Positions 48,230-48,234 of a stretch of DNA of 48,234 nucleotides are shown here, one piece after another. Numbering within the stretch: position 1 is the stretch's first letter; the number at the start of each line of letters is the position of its first letter. This stretch comes from a virus. The stretch lies in IMG/VR virus record IMGVR_UViG_3300037070_003136, positions 1 through 48,234 of that record. The stretch is one strand, 5' to 3'. A model generated the notes under the pieces. The model was not told the origin of the DNA and did not search any database. It saw only the letters and a list, made by a program, of their open reading frames with translations. A program made the translations under genes and the position numbers.

Positions 48230-48234
48230 GAATC

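Overview
This 48.2 kb window looks like part of the genome of a contractile-tailed (myovirus-type) bacteriophage. The high G+C content, frequent GTG starts and the style of the ParB-like, collagen-like and LamG-rich proteins suggest an actinobacterial host, but no single gene fixes the genus. No tRNA, CRISPR array, integrase, insertion sequence or attachment site was seen, and no gap between genes exceeds 300 bases.

Layout. Nearly everything from the right edge down to about 2.6 kb is one minus-strand virion operon, with many 1-base (TGATG) or 4-base (ATGA/GTGA) overlaps. In order of transcription, right to left: a ParB-like protein possibly cut by the window edge, a small orphan, portal, coiled-coil scaffold, major capsid protein (N4 gp56-like), a PKD/Ig decoration-like protein, then about 11 kb of adhesin-like genes (tail-collar fibre, short collagen protein, duplicated jelly-roll-like protein, LamG and 22-residue-repeat proteins). 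Next come the head-tail adaptor and stopper candidates, a second fibre cassette (682-residue-class fibre, collagen fibre, S74-chaperone fibre), a gp10-like neck protein, a tail-terminator candidate, sheath, tube, a T4 gp26-like chaperone with a small out-of-frame partner, a tape measure with two peptidoglycan-hydrolase domains, an NlpC/P60 baseplate protein, a LysM-like protein, gpD-like hub, gp25-like wedge, gpJ-like wedge, a 2052-residue fusion of six LamG-like modules with a P2 gpI-like domain, and a final carbohydrate-binding protein. The operon meets a plus-strand gene pair at a hairpin-rich convergent terminator (2465-2578).

The left 2.5 kb holds a divergent arrangement: two minus-strand DNA-binding-like genes (42-1216) with a good sigma70-type promoter at 1250-1278, and two plus-strand genes (1306-2453).

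The least expected signal is a dispersed 14-bp element of form SATAYS-NN-VATAYS (two ATAT-core half-sites 8 bp apart centre to centre). About 20 copies lie along the window, both inside genes and at gene starts, and at several starts the Shine-Dalgarno sequence sits in the centre of the element. Five copies match the strict form SATATS-NN-SATATS, far more than base composition predicts. It is presented as the main candidate for an undescribed regulatory or genome-organising system; its function is not known.
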